From Pseudomonas nabeulensis (GTDB lineage: Bacteria > Pseudomonadota > Gammaproteobacteria > Pseudomonadales > Pseudomonadaceae), in contig NZ_QUZT01000002.1 of NCBI RefSeq assembly GCF_004682045.1, positions 1-64,000 of the forward strand: DNA of 64,000 bases, read 5' to 3'. The notes beneath the pieces are model-generated. The model was not told the origin of the DNA and searched no databases. It saw only the letters and a program-made list of their open reading frames with translations. Shown piece after piece: positions 1 to 10,400 of this stretch. The position numbers and the translations under genes are program-made. Every line of letters begins with the position of its first letter. Positions within the stretch are counted from its first letter, which is position 1.

Positions 1-38
1 CGGTGTTGCTCCTGTCATCTCTTAACTAACAGGCATTA

Positions 39-60
39 GGGCAAGCCCGCTCCCACATTT
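39..60. repeat. Single REP arm
   Basis: A lone, slightly divergent copy of the REP arm that recurs through the window (GCAAGCCCGCTCCCAC core, followed by ATTTGAA). Its partner arm would lie before the window start or is absent. It sits just downstream of the folK stop codon, as REP sequences usually do. Confidence 0.6.
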
Positions 61-89
61 GAATCCGGTCAAGCCAAGAGAATCGGTGA

Positions 90-608
90 CTACAGGAGAT
101 CCGCCGGTGTAAGTTGCTGGCCTTGCCACTCAAATCCTACAGGCGCCAGCACCTGGTCGATCTGCGCATCGCGCCACAGATCGGCCAGGCTCTTGCCCGC
201 CTCGGGATGCACACGCTGCGGTGCCATCAACGACAACGGCCACAACACGAAGGCGTTTTTCAGGATTTCTGCACGCGGCAGGACCAGGCCGTCAAAGTTA
301 CCCACCAGGTCGCCATACAGCAGCACGTCGATATCCAGCGGCAGGCCCTTGCGGTCCGGCGCATAACGACCGTTATCGGCCTCGATGAATTTCAAGCGGC
401 GGTCCAGCTCCATCAACGGCAGGTCAGTATTGGCCGACACCACCAGATTGAAGAACGGCCCACTCTTGATACCCACTGGCTGGCTTTCGAACACCGGCGA
501 GCAGCGCATATCCGTCAAGAAACTTGCCAACGCGTCAAGCCCGGCACGCAGATGGGACTCGCGCTCGATATTGCTGCCAAGGCCAAGGTAAACCTGAGTT
601 AGCGACAT
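90..608 (-). CDS. folK: 2-amino-4-hydroxy-6-hydroxymethyldihydropteridine diphosphokinase (HPPK)
   Basis: Transfers pyrophosphate from ATP to 6-hydroxymethyl-dihydropterin in cytoplasmic folate synthesis, the step before dihydropteroate synthase. The 172-residue product has the N-terminal YLGLGSN motif (residues 7-13), the FFNLVV strand (52-57) and the HPPK signature LDIDVLLYG (91-99), whose D92 and D94 should bind the two magnesium ions. The ATG lies 10 bases inside the end of folB, so the two genes are read together on the minus strand and catalyse consecutive reactions. Pseudomonads generally carry a second HPPK gene near panB; this is the folB-linked copy, so the symbol may be shared with a paralogue elsewhere in the genome. 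Confidence 0.9.
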   Translation of the reverse strand: MSLTQVYLGLGSNIERESHLRAGLDALASFLTDMRCSPVFESQPVGIKSGPFFNLVVSANTDLPLMELDRRLKFIEADNGRYAPDRKGLPLDIDVLLYGDLVGNFDGLVLPRAEILKNAFVLWPLSLMAPQRVHPEAGKSLADLWRDAQIDQVLAPVGFEWQGQQLTPADLL

Positions 609-952
609 CCGCGCTCGATCTCCACACCCACGCCTTTGGCGGCCGGCACGGCGCCTGGCTTGGTCAACTTGAGGTGCAGCCAGGGAATCTGGAACTCGCT
701 CATCAACACTTCGGCCAAACGCTCGGCAAAGGTTTCCACCAGTTGGTACTGGGATTGCTCGGCAAAGGCCTGGATACGCGCAGACACACTGGCGTAATCC
801 AGCGCCAGGGTCAGGTCGTCACCAGCAGCGGCCGGGCGGTTGTCCCAGGCGAAGCTCAGGTCCAGGCGCAGGCATTGGCGGATTCCGCGCTCCCAGTCGT
901 AGGCCCCGATCACGGTGTCGACTTCCAGGCCTTCGATAAACACTCTGTCCAA
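599..952 (-). CDS. folB: Dihydroneopterin aldolase
   Basis: Converts 7,8-dihydroneopterin to 6-hydroxymethyl-dihydropterin and glycolaldehyde, feeding directly into HPPK. The product (117 residues from the chosen start) has the family opening [20 protein letters not shown] and the [10 protein letters not shown] segment near the C-terminus. I place the start at the TTG at 952 because a GGAG-AAGAG ribosome-binding sequence precedes it closely and family members begin with this segment. An in-frame ATG at 976 would add eight residues (MSCCGEEC) not usual in the family. folB and plsY are divergent, with only 74 bases between them for both promoters. Confidence 0.9.
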   Translation of the reverse strand: MDRVFIEGLEVDTVIGAYDWERGIRQCLRLDLSFAWDNRPAAAGDDLTLALDYASVSARIQAFAEQSQYQLVETFAERLAEVLMSEFQIPWLHLKLTKPGAVPAAKGVGVEIERGCR

Positions 953-1026
953 GCACTCTTCTCCGCAGCACGACAAGGGCGCGATGCCCCGTTAGAATCA
1001 GGGCGTCCTCGCCCGGAATAGTTAGC

Positions 1027-1596
1027 ATGTTTTGGTCACTGGCGATTCTCGCCTACCTGCTCGGCTCGCTGTCCTTCGCCATTCTGCTCAGCCGCCTCAC
1101 GGGAAATCCCGATCCGCGAATGAGTGGCTCAGGCAATGCCGGCGCCACCAATATGTTGCGCTTGGCCGGCAAGAAACTTGCCGTGCTGACGTTGCTCGGC
1201 GACCTGTGCAAAGGCTTGCTGCCCGTGCTGATCGCCAACCTCGCCGGCCTTACCCTGCAACAGCAGGCCTGGGTCGGCGTCTGTGCCGTCCTCGGCCATC
1301 TGTTTCCGCTGTACTTCCGCTTTCGCGGTGGCAAGGGTGTCGCCACGGCGGCCGGCATGTTGCTGGGGATCTACCCACCGGCAGCGTTGCTGGCGGTACT
1401 CGCCTGGCTGCTGACGTTCTACCTGACCCGCACCAGCTCACTTGCCGCGTTGATCGCCACCCCGCTGACCCTGCCCTTGCTGGCCTGGCAGGAACCCGCG
1501 GCGCTGTTGCCGATGAGCGTTTTGACACTGCTGATCGTCTGGCGCCATCGCGGCAATTTACGCGACCTGTTTGCCGGGCGCGAACGGCATTTTTAA
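1027..1596 (+). CDS. plsY: Acyl-phosphate:glycerol-3-phosphate acyltransferase PlsY
   Basis: Integral inner-membrane enzyme that transfers the acyl group of acyl-phosphate to glycerol-3-phosphate, making lysophosphatidic acid for phospholipid synthesis. The 189-residue protein is hydrophobic throughout, with about five membrane spans. It carries the characteristic [10 protein letters not shown] loop (residues 33-42) and a second glycine-rich [12 protein letters not shown] loop near residue 100, both conserved PlsY motifs. It lies divergent to folB and convergent to tsaD, the usual pseudomonad arrangement. Confidence 0.95.
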   Translation: MFWSLAILAYLLGSLSFAILLSRLTGNPDPRMSGSGNAGATNMLRLAGKKLAVLTLLGDLCKGLLPVLIANLAGLTLQQQAWVGVCAVLGHLFPLYFRFRGGKGVATAAGMLLGIYPPAALLAVLAWLLTFYLTRTSSLAALIATPLTLPLLAWQEPAALLPMSVLTLLIVWRHRGNLRDLFAGRERHF

Positions 1597-1628
1597 ATTC
1601 ACCCGTTGAGCATCGCTCACATCGCGCC

Positions 1629-2654
1629 TTACAACGGCGACAACTGCTCCATCGGCCAACGGGCCTGCACGCTGATTGCCAGGCTTTCGTGCTGCCCGGC
1701 CTGCAAGCGCTGGCACCCGGCGTAGGCGATCATTGCGCCGTTATCGGTGCAGAATTCAGGGCGCGCGTAGAACACATCGCCCTTCATGTCGCCGAGCATT
1801 TTTTCCAGCGAGGCACGCAAGGCCTTGTTGGCGCTGACGCCGCCTGCGATCACCAGGCGCTTCATGCCGGCCTGTTTCAGGGCACGCTTGCACTTGATGG
1901 TCAAAGTCTCCACCACGGCCTGCTGGAACGCCAGCGCGATGTCGCAACGGGCTTGCTCACTGTCGTCCCCGGCGCTGACGCTCTGCTGCCAGGTGTTCAA
2001 CGCGGAGGTTTTCAAGCCACTGAAACTGAACATCAGGCCTGGGCGATCGCACATCGGGCGCGGGAAGGTGTAGCGACCCGCCACGCCTTTTTCGGCCAGC
2101 CGGGCGATTTCCGGGCCACCGGGATAATTGAGGCCCATCATTTTCGCAGTCTTGTCGAAGGCTTCGCCGGCGGCGTCATCCAAAGATTCGCCCAACAACG
2201 TGTATTGGCCGATGCCATCGACCTGAACCAACTGCGTATGGCCGCCGGAAACCAACAAAGCGACGAACGGGAACTCAGGCGGTGTTTTTTCCAGCATGGG
2301 CGCCAGTAAATGGCCTTCCATATGGTGCACACCGAGGGCCGGAATGCCCCAGGCAAAGGCCAGTGCCTGGGCGCAAGAGGCCCCAACCAGCAGGGCTCCG
2401 ACCAATCCGGGGCCCGCAGTGTAGGCAATGGCATCGATCTCGGTCGGCACGCAGCCAGCCTCGTCCAGCACTTGGCGAATCAGCGGCAGCATGCGCTTGA
2501 CGTGATCACGGCTGGCCAGCTCCGGCACCACGCCGCCATAGGCGCGGTGCAGGTCGATCTGACTGAACAGTGCATCGGCCAAGAGCCCGCGTTCACTGTC
2601 GTATAGTGCGACACCGGTTTCGTCGCAGGAGGTTTCAAGTCCCAGTACTAGCAT
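1629..2654 (-). CDS. tsaD: tRNA N6-adenosine threonylcarbamoyltransferase
   Basis: Catalytic subunit of the TsaBDE machinery that attaches threonylcarbamoyl to A37 of ANN-decoding tRNAs. The 341-residue protein has the ASKHA-fold features of the Kae1/TsaD family: the metal-binding HHMEGH motif, the nucleotide-binding SGGHT segment, [16 protein letters not shown], and the late [10 protein letters not shown] glycine loop. It reads toward plsY (convergent) and away from rpsU. A TATTAT-like -10 element is visible on the minus strand about 35 bases upstream of the ATG. The gene was formerly called gcp or ygjD. Confidence 0.97.
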   Translation of the reverse strand: MLVLGLETSCDETGVALYDSERGLLADALFSQIDLHRAYGGVVPELASRDHVKRMLPLIRQVLDEAGCVPTEIDAIAYTAGPGLVGALLVGASCAQALAFAWGIPALGVHHMEGHLLAPMLEKTPPEFPFVALLVSGGHTQLVQVDGIGQYTLLGESLDDAAGEAFDKTAKMMGLNYPGGPEIARLAEKGVAGRYTFPRPMCDRPGLMFSFSGLKTSALNTWQQSVSAGDDSEQARCDIALAFQQAVVETLTIKCKRALKQAGMKRLVIAGGVSANKALRASLEKMLGDMKGDVFYARPEFCTDNGAMIAYAGCQRLQAGQHESLAISVQARWPMEQLSPL

Positions 2655-2741
2655 GGGTTTGCGCCTTGTAGAGGCTAAATTCGAAGGCGCGCATAATAGT
2701 CGCCACTCCCCCTCCCGACTAGCGGTTTTCGATCAGAGGCT

Positions 2742-2770
2742 TTGCATTCCGGTCAATGAGGGGTTAACAT
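2742..2770 (+). promoter_or_regulatory. Putative sigma-70 promoter of the rpsU-dnaG-rpoD operon
   Basis: TTGCAT (2742-2747) and TAACAT (2765-2770) are separated by 17 bases, about 87 bases upstream of rpsU in the 202-base tsaD-rpsU divergent gap. Assignment is by consensus only. I see no LexA-type CTGT-N8-ACAG operator here, although one controls this operon in E. coli. Confidence 0.45.
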
Positions 2771-2856
2771 CCGCAACCCTTAAAAACCGACGACCTCAGC
2801 CGCGAATTGTTTGCGACGAGAACGTTGATCCCGGTAATGAAAGAAGGTAGCTCTGG

Positions 2857-3072
2857 ATGCCAGCCGTCAAAGTTAAAGAGAACGAACCCTTCGACGTAGC
2901 TCTGCGTCGTTTCAAGCGCTCCTGCGAAAAAGCCGGTGTACTGGCTGAAGTTCGTAGCCGCGAATTTTACGAGAAGCCAACTTCTGAGCGTAAGCGTAAA
3001 GCAGCAGCCGCTGTTAAGCGTCACGCCAAGAAAGTTCAGCGCGAACAGCGCCGCGCCGTTCGTCTGTACTAA
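2857..3072 (+). CDS. rpsU: 30S ribosomal protein S21
   Basis: Small-subunit ribosomal protein near the platform that contributes to initiation. The 71-residue product is of normal length, starts [20 protein letters not shown] and ends in the lysine/arginine-rich tail typical of S21. It is the first gene of the macromolecular synthesis operon and is separated from dnaG by 360 bases containing a GC-rich hairpin. That hairpin probably lets S21 be made in excess over primase and sigma factor. Confidence 0.98.
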
Positions 3073-3102
3073 TACACAGACGTTCGTAGCAAGCTTCTGC
3101 CA

Positions 3103-3123
3103 AGCCCGGCCCTCAGCCGGGCT
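3103..3123 (+). terminator. GC-rich hairpin after rpsU (attenuator-like)
   Basis: AGCCCGGC (3103-3110), loop CCTCA, GCCGGGCT (3116-3123): a perfect 8-bp stem 30 bases after the rpsU stop. Only a weak T-run follows (ATTGGCATTT), which fits partial termination or transcript processing rather than a full stop. Confidence 0.6.
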
Positions 3124-3432
3124 ATTGGCATTTGCGGATATCGCTTGATGCTTCACTGTCGACGCCGCACACGCGACCGAGACAACTGCTTCACACGTCA
3201 GAACTGGCTCTTTTGCCAGCGTGCACGTCTCTTCTGACGAGCCTGCCAAGGCTACTGACGAGCACACCCCCTTTTCTTCCTTGCCAAAGACTGACCAGAA
3301 ACTAACGTCAGTGAATGTTCGGCAGATACACTTCTATGCAACCCAAGCAGACGATTGCTGATCGAGCCCGACGACACGTTGGCTTGAACACTTCACGGGC
3401 CCTCATTTACACGCAGTGATGACGAGAACGCC
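3124..3432 (+). other. rpsU-dnaG gap; no yqeY gene
   Basis: This stretch, where I remember a GatB/YqeY-domain gene of about 450 bp in P. aeruginosa and P. putida, has no convincing reading frame. Visible elements are a small hairpin CTGGC-TCTTTT-GCCAG (3204-3219), two copies of CTGACGAGC near 3234 and 3255, and a TTGAAC (3384-3389) that could be a poor -35 for dnaG. I see nothing else that I can support. Confidence 0.5.
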
Positions 3433-5406
3433 ATGGCCGGGCTGATTCCACAGAGCTTTATTGACGACCTTCTGAACCGCACCGACATCGTCGATGTTGT
3501 CAGTTCGCGCGTGCAACTGAAAAAAGCCGGCAAAAACTACACCGCCTGCTGCCCGTTCCACAAGGAAAAAACCCCGTCGTTCAGCGTTAGCCCCGACAAG
3601 CAGTTCTACTATTGCTTCGGCTGCGGCGCAGGCGGCAATGCCCTCGGCTTCCTGATGGACCACGACAACCTGGACTTCCCCCAGGCTGTCGAAGACCTGG
3701 CCAAAGCCGCCGGCATGGAAATCCCCCGCGAAGAAAGTGGCCGCCCGCACAAACCGCGACAGCCCACCGACTCGCCGCTGTACCCGCTGCTGACGGCCGC
3801 TGCCGACTTTTATCGTCAGGCGCTTAAAAGCCATCCGCAACGCAAGGCTGCTGTCGACTACCTCAAGGGCCGCGGCCTCACCGGCGAAGTCGCTCGTGAC
3901 TTCGGCCTCGGCTTTGCCCCGCCCGGCTGGGACAATCTGTACAAGCATTTGAGCAGCGACACCCTGCAGCAAAAAGCCATGATCGACGCCGGCCTGCTGG
4001 TAGAAAACACCGAGTCCGGCAAGCGCTACGACCGCTTTCGCGACCGGGTGATGTTCCCGATTCGCGACAGCCGTGGCCGCATCATTGCCTTTGGTGGTCG
4101 CGTGCTGGGGGACGACAAACCCAAGTACCTGAACTCCCCGGAAACCCCGGTCTTCCATAAAGGCCAAGAACTCTACGGGCTGTTCGAAGCACGCAAGAAC
4201 AACCGCAACCTCGATGAGATTATCGTGGTTGAAGGCTATATGGACGTAATCGCCCTGGCCCAGCAAGGCTTGCGCAACGCCGTGGCCACCCTGGGTACCG
4301 CCACCAGCGAAGAACATTTGAAGCGCCTGTTTCGCGTAGTCCCAAGCGTACTGTTCTGCTTCGACGGCGACCAGGCCGGCCGCAACGCCGCCTGGCGCGC
4401 ACTGGAAGCCACGCTGTCGAGCCTGCAGGACGGGCGCCGCGCGCGCTTTCTGTTCCTGCCCGAAGGCGAAGACCCGGACTCTCTGGTACGCGCCGAAGGC
4501 ACTGACGCATTCCGCGCACGCATCAACCAGCACGCTCAGCCGCTGGCCGACTATTTCTTCCAGCAACTGACCGAAGAAGCCGACCCGCGCTCCCTCGAAG
4601 GCAAGGCCCATATGGCCACCCTCGCAGCGCCGCTGATCGACAAAGTCCCCGGCGCGAACCTGAAATCACTGATGCGCATGCGCTTGCTGGAAATCACTGG
4701 ATTAAGTGGCGAAGCCGTCGCCCAGCTGGTGCATAGCGCCCCGCACGATGCACCACCACCGGCCTACGATCCAGGCATGGATTACGACGCCATGCCGGAC
4801 TATTCCGACTTCCACCAACCGCAGGAGGCCTACGCGCCCCAGCAGGAGTGGACGCCGAAAAAGCCGGGGGCTGGCGGCAAAAAGTGGGACAAGAAACCCT
4901 GGAGCAAAAACGGTAAGCGCGGTGACCGCGACGAAAACTACGCGCCCCGCACTCCGGTAGCGGTAGAAGCACCGACACTGATTGCATTACGCACGTTGAT
5001 CCACCATCCACAACTGGCCAGCAAAGTCGAAAGTGCCGATCACTTTGCCAACGAAAGCAACACCTATGCACAAGTACTGATCGCCTTGATCGAAGCCGTG
5101 CAGAAAAATCCTAAGCTAAACTCCATTCAGCTCATGGCTCGTTGGCATGGCACCGAACAAGGCCGGCTGTTGAAGGCACTCGCAGAAAAGGAGTGGCTAA
5201 TTGACGGCGATAACCTTGAACAACAGTTTTTAGACACCATTACTAGGTTATCCGCGGGTCAGCACACGCAGACCCTCGATGAACTCATCAAGAAAGCAAG
5301 GCAGCCGGGATTGTCGGCTGAAGAGCAAATTCAGATAGCAAAACAGATGCGCGACCTCTTAAAACAGAATGTTTCCGCATCAAACCCGACCTCAGCTGGC
5401 GTGTGA
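3433..5406 (+). CDS. dnaG: DNA primase
   Basis: Synthesises RNA primers at the replication fork with DnaB helicase. The 657-residue protein shows an N-terminal CHCC zinc-binding domain (C40, H43, C61, C64). It then has the RNA-polymerase-like core and a TOPRIM domain with VVEGYMDVIAL and FDGDQAGRNAA, which supply the catalytic Glu and metal-binding Asp residues. A long Pro/Gln/Lys-rich linker covers about residues 430-505, and a C-terminal helicase-interaction domain covers about 510-650. The linker is longer than in E. coli (581 residues in total there), normal for pseudomonads. dnaG lies between rpsU and rpoD in the same direction. Confidence 0.98.
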   Translation: MAGLIPQSFIDDLLNRTDIVDVVSSRVQLKKAGKNYTACCPFHKEKTPSFSVSPDKQFYYCFGCGAGGNALGFLMDHDNLDFPQAVEDLAKAAGMEIPREESGRPHKPRQPTDSPLYPLLTAAADFYRQALKSHPQRKAAVDYLKGRGLTGEVARDFGLGFAPPGWDNLYKHLSSDTLQQKAMIDAGLLVENTESGKRYDRFRDRVMFPIRDSRGRIIAFGGRVLGDDKPKYLNSPETPVFHKGQELYGLFEARKNNRNLDEIIVVEGYMDVIALAQQGLRNAVATLGTATSEEHLKRLFRVVPSVLFCFDGDQAGRNAAWRALEATLSSLQDGRRARFLFLPEGEDPDSLVRAEGTDAFRARINQHAQPLADYFFQQLTEEADPRSLEGKAHMATLAAPLIDKVPGANLKSLMRMRLLEITGLSGEAVAQLVHSAPHDAPPPAYDPGMDYDAMPDYSDFHQPQEAYAPQQEWTPKKPGAGGKKWDKKPWSKNGKRGDRDENYAPRTPVAVEAPTLIALRTLIHHPQLASKVESADHFANESNTYAQVLIALIEAVQKNPKLNSIQLMARWHGTEQGRLLKALAEKEWLIDGDNLEQQFLDTITRLSAGQHTQTLDELIKKARQPGLSAEEQIQIAKQMRDLLKQNVSASNPTSAGV

Positions 5407-5420
5407 GGTCATAGCTCGGG

Positions 5421-5426
5421 TATAAT
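5421..5426 (+). promoter_or_regulatory. Possible internal -10 for rpoD
   Basis: A perfect TATAAT lies in the 67-base dnaG-rpoD gap, 47 bases upstream of the rpoD ATG. No good -35 sits at the right distance, so this is only a suggestion that rpoD has its own promoter, as it does in other gamma-proteobacteria. Confidence 0.35.
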
Positions 5427-5473
5427 CCTCGGCTTGTTTTTTGCCCGCCAAGACCTTCAGTGGATAGGGTGTT

Positions 5474-7324
5474 ATGTCCGGAAAAGCGCAACAGCAGTCT
5501 CGTATCAAAGAGTTGATCGTTCTCGGTCGTGAGCAGGGTTACCTGACTTACGCGGAGGTCAACGACCACCTGCCTGAGGATATTTCAGATCCAGAGCAGG
5601 TGGAAGACATCATCCGCATGATTAACGACATGGGGATCAACGTATTCGAAGCTGCGCCAGATAAGGATTCCCTTATGCTGGCGGACGCCGATACCGACGA
5701 GGCTGCCGCTGAAGAAGCGGCTGCCGCGCTGGCTGCCGTGGAGACCGATATCGGTCGTACCACCGACCCTGTTCGCATGTATATGCGTGAAATGGGTACC
5801 GTCGAGCTGCTGACACGCGAAGGCGAGATCGAAATCGCCAAGCGTATCGAAGAGGGTATCCGTGAAGTGATGGGCGCCATTGCGCACTTCCCTGGCACGG
5901 TTGACCACATTCTCTCCGAGTACAATCGCGTCACCACCGAAGGTGGCCGCCTGTCCGACGTCCTGAGCGGTTACATCGACCCGGACGACGGCATTGCGCC
6001 ACCGGCCGCCGAAGTACCGCCGCCTGTCGATGCCAAGGCCGCGAAAGCGGACGATGACTCCGACGACGACGACGCTGAATCCAGCGGTGACGACGAAGAA
6101 GAAGTTGAAAGCGGTCCAGACCCGATCGTCGCTGCCCAGCGTTTCGGTGCGGTTTCCGATCAAATGGAAATCACCCGCAAGGCGTTGAAGAAGCACGGTC
6201 GCGCCAACAAGCAGGCAATCGCCGAGCTGCTGGCATTGGCCGAGCTGTTCATGCCGATCAAGCTGGTGCCGAAACAATTCGAAGGCCTGGTTGAGCGGGT
6301 TCGCAGCGCCCTTGAGCGTTTGCGTGCACAAGAGCGTGCGATCATGCAGCTCTGTGTCCGTGATGCGCGCATGCCGCGTGCCGACTTCCTGCGCCAGTTC
6401 CCGGGCAACGAAGTTGACGAGAGCTGGTCCGACGCCCTGGCCAAAGGCAAGGCGAAGTACGCCGAAGCCATTGGTCGCCTGCAGCCGGACATCATCCGTT
6501 GCCAGCAGAAGCTGCAAGCATTGGAGACCGAAACCGGTCTGACGATTGCCGAGATCAAGGACATCAACCGTCGTATGTCGATCGGTGAGGCCAAGGCCCG
6601 CCGCGCGAAGAAAGAGATGGTTGAAGCGAACTTGCGTCTGGTGATCTCCATCGCCAAGAAGTACACCAACCGTGGCTTGCAATTCCTCGACCTGATCCAG
6701 GAAGGCAACATCGGCTTGATGAAGGCTGTGGACAAGTTCGAATACCGTCGCGGCTACAAGTTCTCGACTTATGCCACCTGGTGGATCCGTCAGGCGATCA
6801 CTCGCTCGATCGCCGACCAGGCCCGCACCATCCGTATTCCGGTGCACATGATCGAGACCATCAACAAGCTCAACCGTATTTCCCGGCAGATGTTGCAGGA
6901 AATGGGTCGCGAACCGACCCCGGAAGAGCTGGGCGAACGCATGGAAATGCCTGAGGATAAAATCCGCAAGGTATTGAAGATCGCTAAAGAGCCGATCTCC
7001 ATGGAAACCCCGATTGGTGATGACGAAGACTCCCATCTGGGTGACTTCATCGAAGACTCGACCATGCAGTCGCCAATCGATGTCGCCACCGTTGAGAGCC
7101 TTAAAGAAGCGACTCGCGACGTACTGTCCGGCCTCACTGCCCGTGAAGCCAAGGTACTGCGCATGCGTTTCGGCATCGACATGAATACCGACCACACCCT
7201 TGAGGAAGTCGGTAAGCAGTTTGACGTGACCCGCGAGCGGATCCGTCAGATCGAAGCCAAGGCGCTGCGCAAGTTGCGCCACCCGACGCGAAGCGAGCAT
7301 CTGCGCTCCTTCCTCGACGAGTGA
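5474..7324 (+). CDS. rpoD: RNA polymerase primary sigma factor sigma-70
   Basis: Housekeeping sigma factor. Region 1.1 occupies about the first 80 residues. Region 1.2 includes the [12 protein letters not shown] segment. A very acidic non-conserved insert (runs of Asp/Glu near residues 193-215) follows. Region 2 contains [12 protein letters not shown] and the -10-melting segment [16 protein letters not shown]. Region 3 is present, and region 4.2 carries the -35-reading helix [17 protein letters not shown]. The 616-residue length is normal. A strong intrinsic terminator follows immediately, closing the operon. Confidence 0.99.
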   Translation: MSGKAQQQSRIKELIVLGREQGYLTYAEVNDHLPEDISDPEQVEDIIRMINDMGINVFEAAPDKDSLMLADADTDEAAAEEAAAALAAVETDIGRTTDPVRMYMREMGTVELLTREGEIEIAKRIEEGIREVMGAIAHFPGTVDHILSEYNRVTTEGGRLSDVLSGYIDPDDGIAPPAAEVPPPVDAKAAKADDDSDDDDAESSGDDEEEVESGPDPIVAAQRFGAVSDQMEITRKALKKHGRANKQAIAELLALAELFMPIKLVPKQFEGLVERVRSALERLRAQERAIMQLCVRDARMPRADFLRQFPGNEVDESWSDALAKGKAKYAEAIGRLQPDIIRCQQKLQALETETGLTIAEIKDINRRMSIGEAKARRAKKEMVEANLRLVISIAKKYTNRGLQFLDLIQEGNIGLMKAVDKFEYRRGYKFSTYATWWIRQAITRSIADQARTIRIPVHMIETINKLNRISRQMLQEMGREPTPEELGERMEMPEDKIRKVLKIAKEPISMETPIGDDEDSHLGDFIEDSTMQSPIDVATVESLKEATRDVLSGLTAREAKVLRMRFGIDMNTDHTLEEVGKQFDVTRERIRQIEAKALRKLRHPTRSEHLRSFLDE

Positions 7325-7330
7325 TACCAG

Positions 7331-7360
7331 AACCCCCGGCCCAGGCCGGGGGTTTTGTTT
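7331..7360 (+). terminator. Intrinsic terminator of rpoD
   Basis: AACCCCCGGC (7331-7340), 4-base loop, GCCGGGGGTT (7345-7354), then TTGTTTTA. The stem is strong and the T-rich tail starts 6 bases after the rpoD stop codon. Confidence 0.9.
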
Positions 7361-7445
7361 TATATCGATAAAATCTTCAGCAACACCCCTCCCCCGCAAT
7401 GCCCGTCTACACTCGAACCATTCCCCGTGCCATAACGAGACCGTT

Positions 7446-10400
7446 ATGCCCAGATTGCCGACTGTGTTGCTGCTGTCGCTGCTGACCTGGACCGCAACGG
7501 CTGGCGCGTTGACTCTTTCCGATGATGAGCGTAGCTGGCTGGCGGACCATCAGGAGCTGCGGCTGGGGGTGGATGCCTCATGGCCCCCCTTCGAATACCG
7601 TGATGAAAAGGGTCACTATCAAGGCCTTTCCGCAGACTATGTGCGCCTGATTCAGGAGCGCCTGGGGGTGCGGATCAAACTTATCGAGCCCATCAACTGG
7701 AGCGCGGTGCTCGAGCAAGCCCGAAACAATCAACTCGACCTGGTGCCTGGCGTCATGTCCACCCCCGAACGCCAGGGTTATATGGCGTTCACTCGGCCCT
7801 ATCTGGATTTCCCCATCGTGATCCTCGCCCACGAGGGCGGCGCCCGACCGCGTAATCTCAAGGACCTCTACGGACTGAAAATTGCCGTAGTAGAGAATTA
7901 CGCCCCCCATGAATTACTGCGCACTCACCACCCCGACCTCAATCTGGTGGCCATGCCCAATGTCAGCTCCACACTGCAAGCCCTGGCCACCGATGAAGTC
8001 GATGCCGTCGTCGGCGACCTGGCGTCCAGCGTCTGGAGCCTGCGCCAGCTCAAGCTCGATGGTTTATACGTCAGTGGCGAAACACCCTACCGCTACCAAC
8101 TGGCGATGGGTGTGCCACGGGACAACAAAATGCTGGTGGGCATCCTGGACAAGGTATTGGCCGACCTCAGCCCGGACGAAACCGACGCCATTCAGCAGCA
8201 CTGGGTCGGCAGTTTCACCGACCACCGCGAATTCTGGACCGACCTGCTGACCTATGGCCTGCCGGCGGTATTGCTGCTGAGCACCGTATTGGCCATCGTG
8301 ATTCGGATCAATCGCCGCCTCAGCTCGGAAATTTCCCGCAGGGTGGCCCTGGAACAGGAGCTGCGCAGCAGCGAATACCACTATCGCGGCCTGGTGGAGA
8401 GTTTGTCTGCCATCGCCTGGGAAGCCAACGTTACCGACTTCACCTACAGCTACGTGTCGCCCCATGCCGAGGAGTTGCTGGGCTACCCCCGCGCGCACTG
8501 GCTGATCCCAGGCTTCTGGCGCAATATCATCCACCCCGCCGACCTCACGCGCACCGAGGCCTATTGCTACCGCGAGACCCGCGCCAATCGTGATCACAGC
8601 GTCGACTACCGGGTGATCACCGCCGACGGGCGCTGCCTGTGGGTGCGGGACATCGTCAGCCTGATCGAGCACGGCCATGAACCTGTACTGCGCGGCCTGA
8701 TGATCGATATCAGCGAGGCCAAGCGCACTGAGGAAGCCTTGCAACTGTCCGAGCAGAAGTTTGCCTCGGTGTTCCAGCAATGCCCGGACATCCTGGTGAT
8801 CGCACGGTTGTCGGATGGCTGCCTGCTGGAGGTGAACAAAGCCTTTGAAGACCAGATCGGGCTCAGCGCCGCAGATGTCGTGGGCAAAACCGCCACCGAC
8901 CTGAATATCTGGGGCATCCACGGCGTCGGCCCCGACCTGCTACAGCGCGTGCAAACCACCAGCATTCGTAACCTCGAGATGCCCTTTCTACGCAGCAACG
9001 GCCAGGCCTTTACCGGCCTGATCTCGGCCGAGCCGTTCCAGCTCGACACCACCGAAGCCCTGGTAGTGGTGGTGCGCGACATCACCCAGCTCAAGGAAAC
9101 CCAGCAACTGCTGCAAACCTCCGAAGAAAAATTCGCCAAGGCTTTCCACGCGTCCCCGGACGGTTTGCTGCTGAGCCGCCAGCGGGATGGCCTGCTGATT
9201 GAGGTCAACGAAGGGTTCAGCCGCCTGACCGGTTTCACCAGCGCCATCTCCCTCGACCAGTCATCCCTGGACCTGGGAATCTGGGTCGACCTCAACGAAC
9301 GCAAACACATGCTGGAACTGATGCAGCGCGATGGGTTTGTGCGCGATTTCATCTGCCACATCCGCCGCGCCGACGGCCAGATTCGCCTGTGCGAGCTGTC
9401 CAGCCGCCCCCTGCCGATTGGCGACGAAGACTGCATGCTCACCATCGCCCGAGACATCACCGAACGTCAGTTGATGCAGGAAAAACTACAACAGGCGGCC
9501 ACCGTGTTCGAAAGCACCGCCGAAGGCGTGCTGATCACCGACACCCGGCAGAACATCAGCGCCGTCAACCGCGCCTTTAGCGAAATCACCGGCTACAGCG
9601 AAGCCGAAGCCCTCGGTCATACCCCTCGCCTGCTTGCCTCGGGCCTGCACGACAGCGCCTTCTACGCGGCGATGTGGCATCAGTTGACCGCCCAAGGGCA
9701 TTGGCAAGGTGAAATCTCCAACCGCCGCAAGAACGGTGAGGTGTACCCCAGCTGGCTGACCATCAGCGCCGTACGTAATCGCGAACACCTGATCACGCAC
9801 TTTGTCGCCGTGTTTGCCGATATCTCCAGCCTCAAGCTGGCCCAGGCTCGCCTCGACTACCAGGCGCACCACGACCCGCTCACCGGCCTGCCCAATCGCA
9901 CGCTGTTCGAAAGCCGATTGCAGGCTGCCCTCAACGGTCACCAGGAAACCGGCAAGCAAGGCGCCGTGCTGTTTCTCGACCTGGACCGCTTCAAGCACAT
10001 CAACGACAGCCTCGGCCATCCGATTGGCGACCTGCTGCTTAAAGACATTGCCGTGCGTCTCAAAGACCAACTGCGCGACATCGACACCGTGGCCCGCCTG
10101 GGTGGCGATGAATTCATCATCCTGCTTCCCGGCCTGCAACACGCCAGCGACGCCGAGAACCTGGCGAATAAGCTGCTGGCCTGTTTCACCCCACCGTTCC
10201 AGGCCGGCGAGCACGAGTTTTTTATCAGCGCCAGCATCGGCACCAGCCTCTACCCCCAGGACGGCACCGACGTGGCCACCCTGGTCAAGAACGCCGACGC
10301 CGCGATGTACCGCTCCAAGGCCAAAGGCCGCAACCGCGTGGAAAGCTACACCCGCGACCTTACTGCCCAGGCCAACGAGCGCGTGGCGCTGGAACACGAA

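Noticed and set aside
5585..7399. Long open frame antisense to rpoD (about 600 codons)
   Set aside because: It mirrors the rpoD gene on the opposite strand, with His/Asp/Arg-rich composition and no domain. It is produced by the strong GC bias at third positions.
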